NCBI GenBank assembly: GCA_028274465.1
Contig: CM051457.1
Coordinates: 57,645,550 to 57,709,549, forward strand
Direction: 5' to 3'
Length of the DNA: 64,000 nt
From: Plantago ovata
Lineage: Eukaryota > Streptophyta > Magnoliopsida > Lamiales > Plantaginaceae
The translations under genes and the position numbers were made by a program. The number at the start of each line of letters is the position of its first letter. The stretch's first letter is position 1. A model generated the notes under the pieces. That model was given only the letters and a program-made list of their open reading frames with translations. It searched no databases and was not told the origin of the DNA. Shown here piece by piece: positions 1-11,296 of this stretch.

Positions 1-1694
1 CCAGTACTGGTTCGACCTCTTTGAGGGAAAGTCTTAAACTTGGTGAACAGCAGTAAGTCCTCAGTTTCATAGGCACGGGACAACCATTCGTATCTTAGCA
101 TGCTTCATTACGTCGTCACTAACTAGGTCCAGGTAGAGAATGTTACGAGAGACTATCTTGTCTTGACATAAGTGCTTATGTGGATGTGTATAAGTCAATC
201 GAGGTATTCTTCAACCTATATTCATGCTTTGATTTATATGGTTTTTGTTCATATGTTTTTTGATAGATTCAGTAGATTAGTTCATTTTATTTGGCATGAG
301 ACTCCATTTTGTGTCTTGCATTGTTTTTTGCATTATAGTCTAGCTTAGTTGCTTAAGGACAAGCAAAGGTTCGGTTTGGGGAGTTTGATGAATGTGTATT
401 TTACACTTTCATTTGAGTCTTTTTCACCTATTTTAGCTATCCTCTATGTTAATTTAGCTATATTTTAGTGCATTTTATTAGAATAGTGTCACGTTTCCCT
501 TTAGTTTTATTTTACAGGTTTTGGTTGAAGAATGAGGATTTCCGGGCAATTATATTGAAGTTGACAAGGAATTGGTCAGAAGCCTATTTGGAGTATCTGA
601 AGGTTTCCGGATAGGATTTGGAGTCTAGGGGTCGAATCTGGAGGTTAGAAGGTCACTAGAAGTCAGAAACCGAGTCCGAATAGGGGAAGAAATCCAAAAA
701 CGCGTCGAAAATGCATGATTCCCCGAATTTTACTCCCGGGCGAATCGCCCGGGACTTGGGGCGAATCGCCCGACACCAGGCGAATCGCCCGGTGTGTGGG
801 GCCCTTCGCCCCACACAAATTCGAAGCCTATATATAGTTGCTCAGTTTTTCTCCGAAATTCATACTTTTCCAGACCTATTCTCTCACCTTTCTCTGTAGT
901 TTTAGATAGGAATTTCCCAGAGCCTGTTCTGGGGGTTCGTAGCTTAGGAGATACTTTTTCATAGCAGTTTGGAGCTTGTAAGATCGCGATTCTTCGGAGA
1001 CTGACAACCTTCGGTAACATTGTATCTTACAGTTTTTCTACTTATTTTTATATATCTTTCAACATGTTTTCTTCTATGATTTCTGTTGATTGCATGACAA
1101 CTATGAGTAGCTAAACTTCTCGTTGGTGATAGTATGTGAATTCTTAGCGAAGGGTTGATAATTATGCTAATGACTATATCGCGCATTATACTCCGTGTTA
1201 TTGCTTTATTTCTTTGATCTAGCGGAATCTATATCTTCGTATGTTGAATAATTATTATGCACAATTGGACAATTCATTAGACTAGCATATCTATATATTC
1301 GTAGTGTTGAATAATTACGGAACACAATTGGACAATTTAATAGTCTTTTGACCTATCTATTTATCTTCGTAGTGTTTGATAATTACAACAGGACAATTTA
1401 TTGATCAAAGATCTCCATGCAAAACCGAGGAATTTACGCATGATTATTAACCCGTTATGCTTTGAAGGACCATACTATCACCAATGTCCATTATCTGTTA
1501 GAAAAACCTTTGCTATATCGTCTGCTGTTTTATATTCTTTAGTTAAATAGATAAAGCTAGTTATAGTCCTTAGCGAACGACACTCGAGGTCATTCTACTG
1601 CTACACTACGGTTTTCGTTGTAGGTGTGAATTGCCTTTGGCTAAATAACAAATTTATTTGCTTGATCCGGAACCGACAATCCCGCGTTTCATCA
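1..1694 (+). mobile_element. Gy3: 3' end of a Ty3/gypsy LTR retrotransposon fossil
   Basis: Positions 1-385 are the 3' internal end of a gypsy element. They end in the purine-rich tract GGTTCGGTTTGGGGAGT, followed by a long LTR (386-1694). The same internal end is seen in inverted orientation at about 22697-23090 (Gy2) and more diverged at 12574-13092 (Gy1), which identifies the family. The rest of the element lies left of the window, so wholeness cannot be judged. It is inserted in copia A, which resumes at 1695; the expected 5-bp target duplication would be AATGT (1695-1699), with its left partner outside the window. Gag and protease parts are not visible here. Confidence 0.85.
386..1694 (+). 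repeat. 3' LTR of Gy3
   Basis: The LTR runs from TGATGAATGTG to GTTTCATCA, so it has the TG...CA ends extended to a TGATGA/TCATCA inverted repeat. It is about 1.31 kb and matches both Gy2 LTRs and the solo LTR at 11297-12573 in inverse orientation. It contains a GC-rich palindromic block around 735-830 with repeated GGGCGA...TCGCCC arms, followed by the TATATATA-like stretch near 829-836. Its edge against copia sequence at 1695 is sharp. Confidence 0.85.
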
Positions 1695-3986
1695 AATGTC
1701 AGGTCTACTTGCTGTTAAATACATCAAGGAACCAATGAGCTTCCTATACATGTGTTCATCAACACTTTTATATTGTTTAGTATAGCTCAATTTGGTACCA
1801 ACACTCACAGGGATCTTTTCATGTTTTTCTTCCTCTTTGATCCTGAACTTTATGAGCATTTCCTTTGCATACTTTGCTTGATTTATGAATATTCCATCTT
1901 TGAGTTGCTTGACTTGCAATCCTAGGAAATAATTCAATTTACCCATCATACTCATTTCAAACTTGTTTGTCATCAGTTTTGCAAAATCATCACAAAGTTG
2001 CTTGTCCTTAGATCCAAATATTATGTCATCCATATAAATCTGGACTAAGAGTATTTTACCATCATGGTTCATGGTAAATAAGGTTTTGTCAACTTCACCT
2101 TTCTTGAAACCATTATCCATCAAGAACTTAGCTAAGGTATCATACCAAGATCTTGGTGCTTGCTTTAGACCATATACAGCTTTCTGAAGCTTGTATACCA
2201 TCTTTGTTTCTGAGGGAAGTTCAAAGCCAGGGGGTTGTTCTAAGTAGACTTCTTCAGCAAGTTCACCATTTAGGAATGCACTTTTAACATCCATTTGATA
2301 AACAATAAAGTCATTGTGGGCAGCAAAGGCCAAGAAAAGTCTAATTGCATCCAACCTTGCAACTGGTGCATAAGACTCATCATAGTCCAATCCTTCAGTC
2401 CGGCAGTAACCTTGAGCAACTAGACGTGCTTTGTTCCTTGTTACTTCTCTAGACTCACTCAGCTTGTTTCTGAACACCCACTTTGTACCAATTGCTTTCT
2501 TTCCTTCAGCAAGGGGTACAAGTTTCCAGACTTTGTTCCTTTCAAATTGATCCAGTTCTTCTTGCATTGCCTTGATCCTTTCAGAATGCTTTAAAGCTTC
2601 TTCTATGGTCTTGGGTTCAATTTCTGAAACAAAGCAAGAGAACAAAGCTTCTACTTCAATGACATTTGCTTTTTCAGCAAGTTCTTGATTAGTGGATACT
2701 TTGGAACTAGTCACTTGGCATTTGTCAATATCACCAATCATATCCGTAGAGGGATGATCTCTAATCCATTTATTAACAGGTTTTCTGCTCTTTGGATCTG
2801 GATAAGTTTGCGTTTCAGCATGTACTTGTTCAGTACTACTGGTATCTTGTTGTGTCTCTACTGAAATTGGTTCATCAGCAACTGCTTCTTCAGCATTGCT
2901 GGTTTGAAGTAACTTGTCAGCAGACACATGAAGTTGCATAGTTTCAGCAACATCTGGAGCAACCGCGTCTTTTGCCGGAAATTCTTTATCATGAACTATA
3001 TTTATGTTGTCATGACATGGGGGAGGTGAGTCATTGTCAGAATCATCATTTAGTTTATTTGATTTATTATTCCTAGCATCAGATTCAGTTCTTTGCTCGT
3101 GTATGAGTAACTTCTTCATACATTCTAATATTTCTTCTTAAGCAGGGACTCCTTGTGACTTTTCATAGAATACAACATGCACTGATTCTTCGATCTTTTG
3201 TGCCTTTTTATTGTAAACTCTATAAGCTTTACTATGCAAGGAGTAGCCAAAAATATCGCTTCATCTGCCTTTGGTCGAAATGTTCTTAAGTATTCTTTAC
3301 CATTATTAAGAACAAAGCATTTGCAACCAAATACTCTTAGATGGGTGATGTTAGGAGGTCTTCCAACAAATAACTCATAGGGAGTTTTGTTGTATTCCTT
3401 AGTTATCAAACATCTATTTTGAGTATAGCAGGCGGTATTAATCGCTTCAACCCAATAAGCTTCACTTATTTCAGTGTCAGCAAGCATCGTTCTAGCTGCT
3501 TTCTTAAGGGTACGATTCTTCCTTTCAGCAACACCATTTTGTTGAGGTGTCCTTACAGAGGATAAATGATGTTGTATGCCTTTTGAAGTGCAATACTCAG
3601 TTATGTACTGGTTTACAAACTCAGTACCATGGTCTGTCCTTATGACTTTTACCTTGTCATTTTTCATGACTTCAATCTTATCAACAAGTTAGATATTTCA
3701 GTCCTTGTTTCAGACTTGTGTTTGATAAATACTACCCAAGTGAATCTTGAATAGTCATCTACCACCACCAGACCATACTTCCTTCCAGCATAGCTTGTTG
3801 AAGAAGATTCAAACAAGTCCATGTGCAAGAGTTGTAAAGGTTTTGTAGTTGACGGTACTGCCTTATTCTTGAAAGAAGATTGGGTTTGCTTTCCTTGCTG
3901 ACATGCATTGCAAACACCATCCTTCTTAAAAATAACCTTAGGTAATCCAACTACAAGAGCCTTTTTAGACAGCTTATTCAGCGTCT
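1695..3986 (-). mobile_element. Copia A, left piece: pol (reverse transcriptase, integrase)
   Basis: The minus strand reads as Ty1/copia pol. About 3125-3986 holds the integrase core (HGTEFVNQYI, then QNGVAERKNRT) and about 1695-2600 holds reverse transcriptase ([21 protein letters not shown], then the catalytic YMDD box). Between them is a low-complexity linker rich in A-E dipeptides. The piece is cut at 1694 by Gy3 and at 3986 by Gy1; the element resumes at 14355. It is a broken fossil with several interruptions besides the two insertions. The closely related + strand copy B at 18883-21374 shows the same order of parts. Confidence 0.88.
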
Positions 3987-5281
3987 TGATGACAATGTTT
4001 TTTACACTATCATTCGAGTCTTTTTTCACCAATTTAGCTTTCCTCTTGCATGCATTTTAGTGCATTTTGTTAGAATAGTGTCACGTTTCCATTTCTTTTG
4101 TTCTTTTCAAGTCTTAGGTGGAAATCGTGTTTTTGGAAGTAATTCATGGCTAAACAATGATGTTTTGGTGCAACGAGATCACCCGTGGTGCGTCAAGGAG
4201 TACCGAGACGAGTTTCAAGGCCAAGAGATCAAGTTTCGGAGCTCAAAACCGTGAAAGGGGCCGAAATCGAAGATCCAGAGGAGGAATTCCGCACGGGCCG
4301 CATTCTGCCTGTGTGGGGCACACCGCCGCGTGCGCGGCGGACCACCACGTGGCGGGCCCACCGTCGAGCGCCTTCCGACAGCAACTATATATATTTCCAA
4401 AATCTGTGAATTTTCATATCTTTGATCATATTTTTACAGACTTAAACCCTAGAGCTTGTTCTGGGTATATTTTCTCTTAGAACCTTTGTAACTTAGCGAA
4501 TTTGGAGCAAGAGGAGAGATTTGGACACCGTTTTATCTCACCTTGCTAGATCTTTGTGAGTTTTAGTCATTCACCGGAGATTGACAATCTTTGGTGGTAA
4601 CCTTGTATCTCACAATTCTGCTATTTATCTTTCAATTCACCATGTTTTCATTCATTATTGCTTCAATTATGATTGTTGATTGTGTTATTGATATGAGTAG
4701 CTAAGCATCTAGTTGGTGATAGTATGTGAATTCGTGGCTAGGGTTCGTATTATGCATGATTGAGTTTCTGAGTCTTTTACTTGTTCAATTACCTTAATTC
4801 GATTCTTTCATCCGACTAAGCCATATATCTTCGTAGAAAAGTGTTAGAAACACTAGGACAATTCAAGATCATCGAGTCGATCATATATAATTTGCAAGTA
4901 CTGCTTGAACTAAGACTGACAACCTTAGCCAAGTATTAGTATAGATAGGAAGCTTTCAAAATACACGTCTACAAATCTGTCTTTGGTGTTTGTAAATCGA
5001 ATTACTTTTAAGGTTGAGTTGCACTTTCATGCATAATTAGAACTTGATGCTTAGAACGAGCATACTATCACCAGCTTTCTCCATATATTGTTAAGTTAAG
5101 TCAGAGATAAATTTGTTTTCTGAATTTATATTTAGTTAATTAGTTAAAGCTAGTTTAGTCCCTAGAGATCGACACTCGAGGTCATCTTACCTCTGCACTA
5201 CGTGTTTTGTGTAGTTGTGAGTTGCCCTTTGGCTTTGAAAAAATTTATTTGATTGTTCGAGTCTGACAATCTCGTTCATCA
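3987..5281 (+). repeat. 5' LTR of Gy1
   Basis: It starts TGATGACAATG and ends CTCGTTCATCA, about 1.30 kb, matching 13093-14354. It shares its first 120 bp and its last 250 bp in outline with the Gy2/Gy3 LTR family, including GAATAGTGTCACGTTTCC near 4072-4090. Relative to the 3' LTR it has extra GC-rich sequence around 4318-4368, within the GCGCGGCGG-type palindromic block. Confidence 0.88.
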
Positions 5282-5284
5282 AAT

Positions 5285-5302
5285 TGGCGTCGCTGCCGAG
5301 GA
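5285..5302 (+). other. Primer binding site of Gy1 (tRNA-Asp type)
   Basis: TGGCGTCGCTGCCGAGGA lies three bases inside the 5' LTR. It differs at three positions from TGGCGCCGTTGCCGGGGA, the tRNA-Asp complement used by Athila/Tat-type gypsy elements and present without mismatch in Gy2 at about 26258-26275. Confidence 0.75.
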
Positions 5303-5414
5303 CTATAACTCCTTTTTACTCTTTAGCTTGTTTATTTTCAGCATTCAATTTCCAGAGTTTAGTAGTTTAAGTTTGTTTCCCTTTGATACCCACTTGATTC
5401 GTTTCAGGTAGTTT

Positions 5415-7574
5415 ATGCGGAGCACAAGATCTAGTGGAATTCCTCTTGTTGAACCTATTGCGGAGATTGATAGGGTATATCATCAAAGGAAGCGAGTGAG
5501 TGCTAGAGTTGAGGTAGTGGAGGAAGATTTCGCTGATTCTCTGCAGGAGATTTTTAAGCAACCGGATTCTTGGGAAGGTTTTGTGATGGCTCGCCCACTC
5601 TTGAAATTATGGGTTCAACCCAACCAGGAACAGATGAGAGGTCTGACTATTGTTCTTTCTGTTGCAACTCGTGATTTAGAGATAAAAAGTCACATGTTCC
5701 AGCAGCTCCCGAGGTTCTATGGGTTGGCGAGGGAGGATGTTATGGGGTACTTGAATGATATTGAGGATTTCATCAACAATCTTCCAAGGCCTGGAGCTGG
5801 GATTACAGATGATGAGCTGAGGATGAAGGTCTTTGCTATGGGTCTTGGAGATAAGGCAAAGGCATGGTTAGGCTCTCTAGAAGCCAGATCACTTGACACC
5901 TGGGCTAAGGTGTTTTCTGCCTTTATGGAGAAGTATTTTCCCCATACTCTTACTACCGCGCTGAAGGCGCAAATCAGTGGTTTCAAGAAAGACTACGATG
6001 AGACCATCTATACTCCTCTCGAGAGGTACAAAGACCTCATGAACAAGTGCCCACACCATGGGATGGAACTCTCCGACCTTGTCCAACACTTCTACAATGG
6101 GCTCACATATGAGAGCCAACAAGTTGTTGATTTCCAATGCCGAGGAAATATCTGGGAAGAAACCGCCGAAGATGTGTGGGCGTGTTTTGAAAGGCTCGCG
6201 AAGGGATCTCAGTTCAAGGACCCAAGGGGTAAGAACATGAGGCGTGTAGTTGAAGCTCCAACGAAACCCGAGGTGCAGTAAAACGGTGTGAGTGGGGATA
6301 GGTTTGATGGCTTCGCCCATGAGATGAGGCAGGCTCTTAAGAGCTCGATGGGGAAGCCTCTTTCCAATGAAGTTTGTAGGGTGCGCAAGAACTATGGGCA
6401 TGGGGCTCATATGTGTAGGTCCGATTTGGCCAATGATGGGGTTTATTGGGTGGAAGCAGGAGAAGAAGAGGTATTTGCTGCTGAACTTGGCGAGGCTAGC
6501 TATGGGCAAGATGGTAGGAATCCTCGATGTGGATATTGGAAGAAGGGGTTCCGAAGCAACCAAGGGTATGCACCTCAAAATCAGACCTATGGACCTAACC
6601 AAGACCGTAGTAATCTCAACTACGGTAATGATCATTGTGAGAACCCTCCACCTAGAACCGAAGCACCAAAGTCCAAATCAGCTGATCTCTTGGACACTTT
6701 GCAAAAGATGGTTGATAATACTCAGGGGTTTATGAAGAGGTATGAGGAAGATTCGGAGAAGACGAGGAGTAGGCTCGATCAATTGGAGGCAAGTACTAGG
6801 CTTGCTCACCAAAAGATGCAAGAGCTAATAGACCGAGGAGTGAGTAGGGAGCAGGGGAAGTTGCCTAGAAATACTGAGAAGTCGATGTCCATGACTTTGG
6901 TAGGAGATCTCCCTGTGGAGATTACTATTAAGAAGGTTGTAGCGTGCAAGTGTTGCGAAAACGGTGAGCCTCCACTCGCTAAGGAGGAAGATAAGGGCCT
7001 TGGTTTTGATGTGAGTGACGAGGAGCAAGAGGATCCTGAGCCAATTCCAGATAGCTTGGATGTTAAGATTGGGGTTGGTAGTCTCGATGATGTCCGGGCT
7101 ACACTAGATACGGGGTCATACTCTAATGTGCTCCCCATGAATGTGTTTAAGAAGAGTGGCCTAGGAGAGCTTGCGAAGCACAAAGCCATTGTGCAACTAG
7201 CGGATGGATCTTTTGTACGACCAGAGGGCATTGTGAAGAATGTATTGGTCAAGATTGGTGAAGCTTTTATTTATACCAATTTCGTTGCGATGCCGGCGTC
7301 TACGCCTGGGATTAGTGATGTTGTTCTCTTGGGGCGAACATTCTTAACCAAATTACGTTCCGTTATCGATATCTACAGGAGAACTTGCACCATTGAGGTG
7401 GATGGCAAGCAACATGTGTTGCAATCCATATCTGATCCTAGTCCTCAATTTAATGTTTCTCATGCTATTAACTTTTTTGGTCCTGCTGCGTATGTTATCT
7501 CTCATTCTCAGGTACTAGGTATGAGGAAGAGATCGATGAAGCGGAAGTCTAGTACCCGTAAGGACAATTACTAA
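5415..7574 (+). other. Gy1 gag and aspartic protease region (fossil)
   Basis: The first part is a plant gypsy gag, with the conserved run QLPRFYGLAREDVMGYLND and then DKAKAWLGSLEA and FMEKYFP; this is the retrotransposon gag domain that forms the particle. A CX2C-type cysteine cluster follows. The second part ends in a retropepsin-like segment with the DTGSYSN active-site motif near 7106-7130 and the flap and terminal part LADGSFVRPEGIV and LLGRTFL. Gy2 has the same two parts at 24353-26130. No polymerase follows. The region is broken in at least one place. Confidence 0.85.
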
Positions 7575-7796
7575 AGAGCGAGAAGAAGTCGAGTCAGAGA
7601 CTTTTTAAACAATGGCGCTTTACGGGAGGCAACCCGGAGTTTTTATTGCTTTCTTGCATTACATACATACATCGAACACTTTTTGTTTATAAGTTTTTGT
7701 GGTTTGTGTATTGTTTTGTGCTTATTGTATGGTTTAAGTGTAATTTTTCGTGTGTTTCAGTGGGGAAAATGTTTTTGAGTGAAAATTTTGTGAGAG

Positions 7797-8160
7797 GGGC
7801 CGAAAACATTCGGCCCCCAGCCTCTGTAAGTGGGAGGCGCACTGCCTCCCTTGGAGGGCGGTCCGCCCCACACTTCCAGAGAGCCAGCGGCTCTCTGGAG
7901 CTGTGGGGCGCACCGTCCCACATGGGGGGCGGTCCGCACCCCAGCTCCAGAAAGTCGTAGCTTTTGGAGCTGCAGGGCGCACCGCCCCACATGGGGGGCG
8001 GTCCGCCCCCCAACTCCAGACTGCCGCAGCTCTCTGGAGCTGCGGGGCGCACCGCCCCACATGGGGGGCGGTCCGCCCCCCAACTCCAGAGAGCCGTGGC
8101 TCTTTGGAGCTGTGGGGAGCACCGCCCCACAACCGGGGCGGTCCGCCCCACACACCCGGA
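7797..8160 (+). repeat. GC-rich tandem hairpin array in Gy1
   Basis: A unit of about 70 bp repeats roughly four to five times (starts near 7901, 7970, 8040 and 8110, with a diverged copy before them). Each unit carries a palindromic GGGGCGGTCCGCCCC-type core, a second pairing GGGCGCACCGCCC, and a CTCTCTGGAG arm that pairs with CCAGAGAG upstream. The block is very GC- and CpG-rich in an AT-rich region. Overlapping open frames on both strands here are by-products of the repeat and are not annotated as genes. Confidence 0.85.
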
Positions 8161-8930
8161 AAACACAAAAACATTTTTCTCCCCTTTTTCCCTCATTCTT
8201 CATCCTTCTTCTCCCTTTTACTCCCAAAAATTGAAAATTCTTCAAAAATCTTCACTCTTCCATAATTCTTCCAATTCTCCACCAAATTTTGTGTTCTTTA
8301 GCTTAAATCGAAGCCCATTACGTGCTCTTCATCTTCATCCGACCAAATTTCTTCATACTTCATCCGATTTCCAGATCTGAGGTAACCCCTCAAGAACCCT
8401 AATTTTCGAAATTGGGGGTTTCTTGATTTTTGCTTCAATTAAGCTTATATGATTTATGGGTTACTTGTTTGTGTGATTATTACATGATTTCTCTATCAAT
8501 CGCATGCTCAATTTCTTTGGAATGGTTGAATTGGGGCTTTTGCTCAATTAGGATTTTTAAGTCTTGATTGCATTGTTTTGATTCATTCATGCCTATTTAA
8601 ATACGAGCAACTTCGTATGATGACTATAGACTATTGGGTAGAACACTTGATTGGGTAGATTGTGATTTTTTTGGTGATTTTTGATACTATGGTATGCATG
8701 TTGCCTTACGAATTGAGGTTATTCGTTGTCTAGCATGAGCTTTGATTGTGATATAGTACAGGATTGTGATGAATTGCATGATTGTTCTTAGCATAGGTAG
8801 CTAGACTAGAACATGGGGTAAGGGAGTAGAGTTGGTCGAAGTTGGCACTCGTTTGCTTGCACACACTTGCATTTGCATAGCATATCGTTTTTGTTGAGTA
8901 CAAGGTACTAATTGCTGCGTTTCAGGTACC
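8161..8930 (+). other. Non-coding leader of the Gy1 third coding region
   Basis: This stretch is pyrimidine-rich at first (8180-8350) and then AT-rich. An AG|GTAACCCC donor-like site near 8380 and a TTTCAG|GTACC acceptor-like site near 8925, just before the ATG of the third coding region, give it the look of a 5' leader with an intron. I see no coding sequence in it. Confidence 0.4.
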
Positions 8931-10255
8931 ATGGATCGAGACATGAAGAAAGTAGGCTCATCTAAGAGCAAGAAGGGCAAGGAAGCAGCCTCGAGCTCCC
9001 GAGCTAGTGGAGCCTATGAACCATCGCTGCAGGCACTCTCTATTAAGCTGGACCTTGAGGAGGAAGCTGCCTCAGCTAAGCCCCGCTCCATTGTTCGAGA
9101 CCGAAAAATCCAAATCCCAGCAAGCCATGCTAACACACCGGCGTCCCGGATTCTCTACAACTTGGAGGGAAGAAGGAACTGGAAATGGTACACCTCTAAC
9201 CGTTTCCAAGGGTATGATGTATCGCTCCTCCAAGAATTCTATGTAGGATACACAGACCGTAGGGACATGGGGGTATCCCGGTATGGAACGCACTGGTGCC
9301 GTGGACCCCGCAGACGATTTCAGATTTCATCCATTTGGGGGAACCGGAGTTCACCGGGAGTGCACATGCATACAGGTACTCGAGGGCCAGCCGGGTGATT
9401 GACGACAGCGTTACACAGGTGATTTGCCACCGGAACTATGTGTACCCATATGGCAACAGACCGGAGCGACTGAACAGAAGGGACCTCAACCTTGAGGCTA
9501 GGACTGCTATGAAGTTCATCATAGCCAATCTCATTCCTCGGTCCATTGATACTTCAATTCAGCTATGGTATGCAGAGCTTATCTACTGTCTTTTGGGTCG
9601 GCATAACATAGACATCAACAACATCATCTATGAAGATTATGAGAGGCACTGGGACAAAAAGAGGAAGCCCTTTGTCTTTCCCTGCCTGATCACCGCCTAC
9701 TGCAGATACCACGGGGTAGAGGGTATTGACGAGACCAACTCAGTCACCTCGACCTTGACTCCAGCATCTATCACTGAGCAGGAGCATAGGTTCCGACAGA
9801 CCATACCTTCAGCTACCGCCGCCGATGACTCACCACCTTCCTCACCGAGTGATGAGGATGACAGGGAGACAGATGATCGGGACCATATCCCGGACCCTAT
9901 TCCAGACACCGCCGCTCCTAGTGGGTCACAGTAGCCACCTCGAGCCACACGTGGTTCCCGTGGGTTTGATTTTTCTGAGCTCAGGACCTACCTCGATGAC
10001 AGATTCCGTGGGTTCGATGCCAATGTTGCAAACCTGACCTCCACTGTACAGGGCTTGCAACATACACTTGATGGATATGTTGCCCAGCGCAACAGTGATT
10101 GGGAGCTCGCAAAGAAGCATCGCCGGAACGATAGGCAGCTCATATTGCAGCAGCAGATGCTCTTGGACCGGCAGCAGGAGACCCTACAGCAGTCCCAGGA
10201 TCTTCTCTCTGACATGTGGAATGACTATTACGGGGATTATGACCCGGATTACTAG
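8931..10255 (+). other. Gy1 third coding region (putative plant transposon protein-like, fossil)
   Basis: The start is MDRDMKKVGSSKSKKGKEAA, a basic Ser/Lys-rich tail. A conserved-looking globular part follows (ILYNLEGRRNWKWYTSNRF, LLQEFYVGY, then AMKFIIANLIPRSIDTSIQL and NNIIYEDYERHWDKKRKP), then an acidic linker and a Gln-rich end. The layout resembles the putative plant transposon protein domain found as an extra protein in many plant LTR elements. Its role is unknown. It is broken in about two places. It sits where an autonomous gypsy would keep reverse transcriptase and integrase. Family assignment is by recall of the consensus, not by search. Confidence 0.6.
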
Positions 10256-11087
10256 TCTTTTCACATGTCCATTCTGGTATCAGCCGACCGAGGCCACACA
10301 TTCGGTAACATCTAATATCACTTTTTATTCCTCATTCTCTTTTGCTGGGGACCGGCTTGAGCTTCATGTGGGGGGGGGGGTGTTGTGTGAACTATGATGT
10401 TAGTATTTTATGACTTATGTCGTTGAGTATTGTATCTTGTAGTCTTTGCATTGCACGTTTACTGCTTTCTTAGGATTTAGTTTGTTCACATGCATTCATC
10501 CTTAGTGTAGTCTTTGCATAATATTGTGTGGAGTTTAATGCCAAACTTTTTGAAATTTTTTTTTATTGTATAGACTAAGTGTTTATGACCATTTCCCATG
10601 CATTGCATCTCTATGGAATAGTTTGAGGTTTGTCTCGCTTGGCTTGTCATATTTGTATGTGCACTAGTTAAATTTGGTAGTCTCGACATCACTATGTGGT
10701 GTTTTCTCTACTGCGGTTCGCGAAGGCCTTATAAAATGTTGCATGTTAGAGTCCTTGGTTGTATTCCCGTGTAATTATGTACGTAAGAGGCAACAAGTCT
10801 TCACCTTTCTTATTGAGATTGCTAAATGTCTAGGAATGAGGTAGAGGGAGGTGTGTGATCCTTTGTTTGAAACATATTCTAACGAATAGGTTTGGGGAGG
10901 GGGTTACTATCATTATGATTTGTTTTTTGTCTTGTTGAGTCATGTTGAGTTTGTTTTTATTTTTTTTTATTGTGAGTTTGTGCTCCAACCTATTCTTTCG
11001 AATAGGTTGAATAGGTTTGGGGAGGTCGTTGTAGTGTCGTTGTTATTTCCTTTCATTTACTTCCATTGTGCTACTGCTGGCTATATA

Positions 11088-11121
<34 letters not shown>

Positions 11122-11296
11122 TTCCAGAATCTGGAGAAAGAAAAAAAGAGAAGAAAAAAAAGAAGAAAAAAAGAATAAGACCCAAAAAAGCAAAAGAAGG
11201 GTCCAAGCAAGCCAAAAGCAGTTTTAGCAAAGTGTTGCATTATTTTTCAGCTTTTGTAATAGTTCGTAATCGAGTTGTAAATTCTTCCTTGTGTTC
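10256..11296 (+). other. Gy1 3' untranslated region with purine tract
   Basis: I see no coding sequence. A G-run lies at 10371-10380. Two copies of an AATAGGTTTGGGGAGG-type motif (10886 and about 11007) look like internal polypurine tracts, and an A/G tract of about 95 bp lies at 11086-11180. The same layout occurs on the minus strand of Gy2 (23290-23500 and 23590-23615). Confidence 0.6.

Noticed and set aside
45-385. Possible small gene before the Gy3 LTR
   Set aside because: The sequence is the non-coding 3' end of the gypsy element, repeated in Gy1 and Gy2.
5889-6635. Long antisense frame opposite Gy1 gag (248 residues)
   Set aside because: It has no domain and is an antisense shadow of the gag region.
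7687-8265. Overlapping open frames on both strands rich in Gly, Pro, Arg and Ala
   Set aside because: They are produced by the 70-bp GC-rich array, which lacks stop codons in several frames.
8931-10255. Host gene captured by Gy1
   Set aside because: The layout resembles proteins found in many plant LTR elements, and it lies within the element in sense orientation; no host-like exon structure is needed. Kept as an element part.
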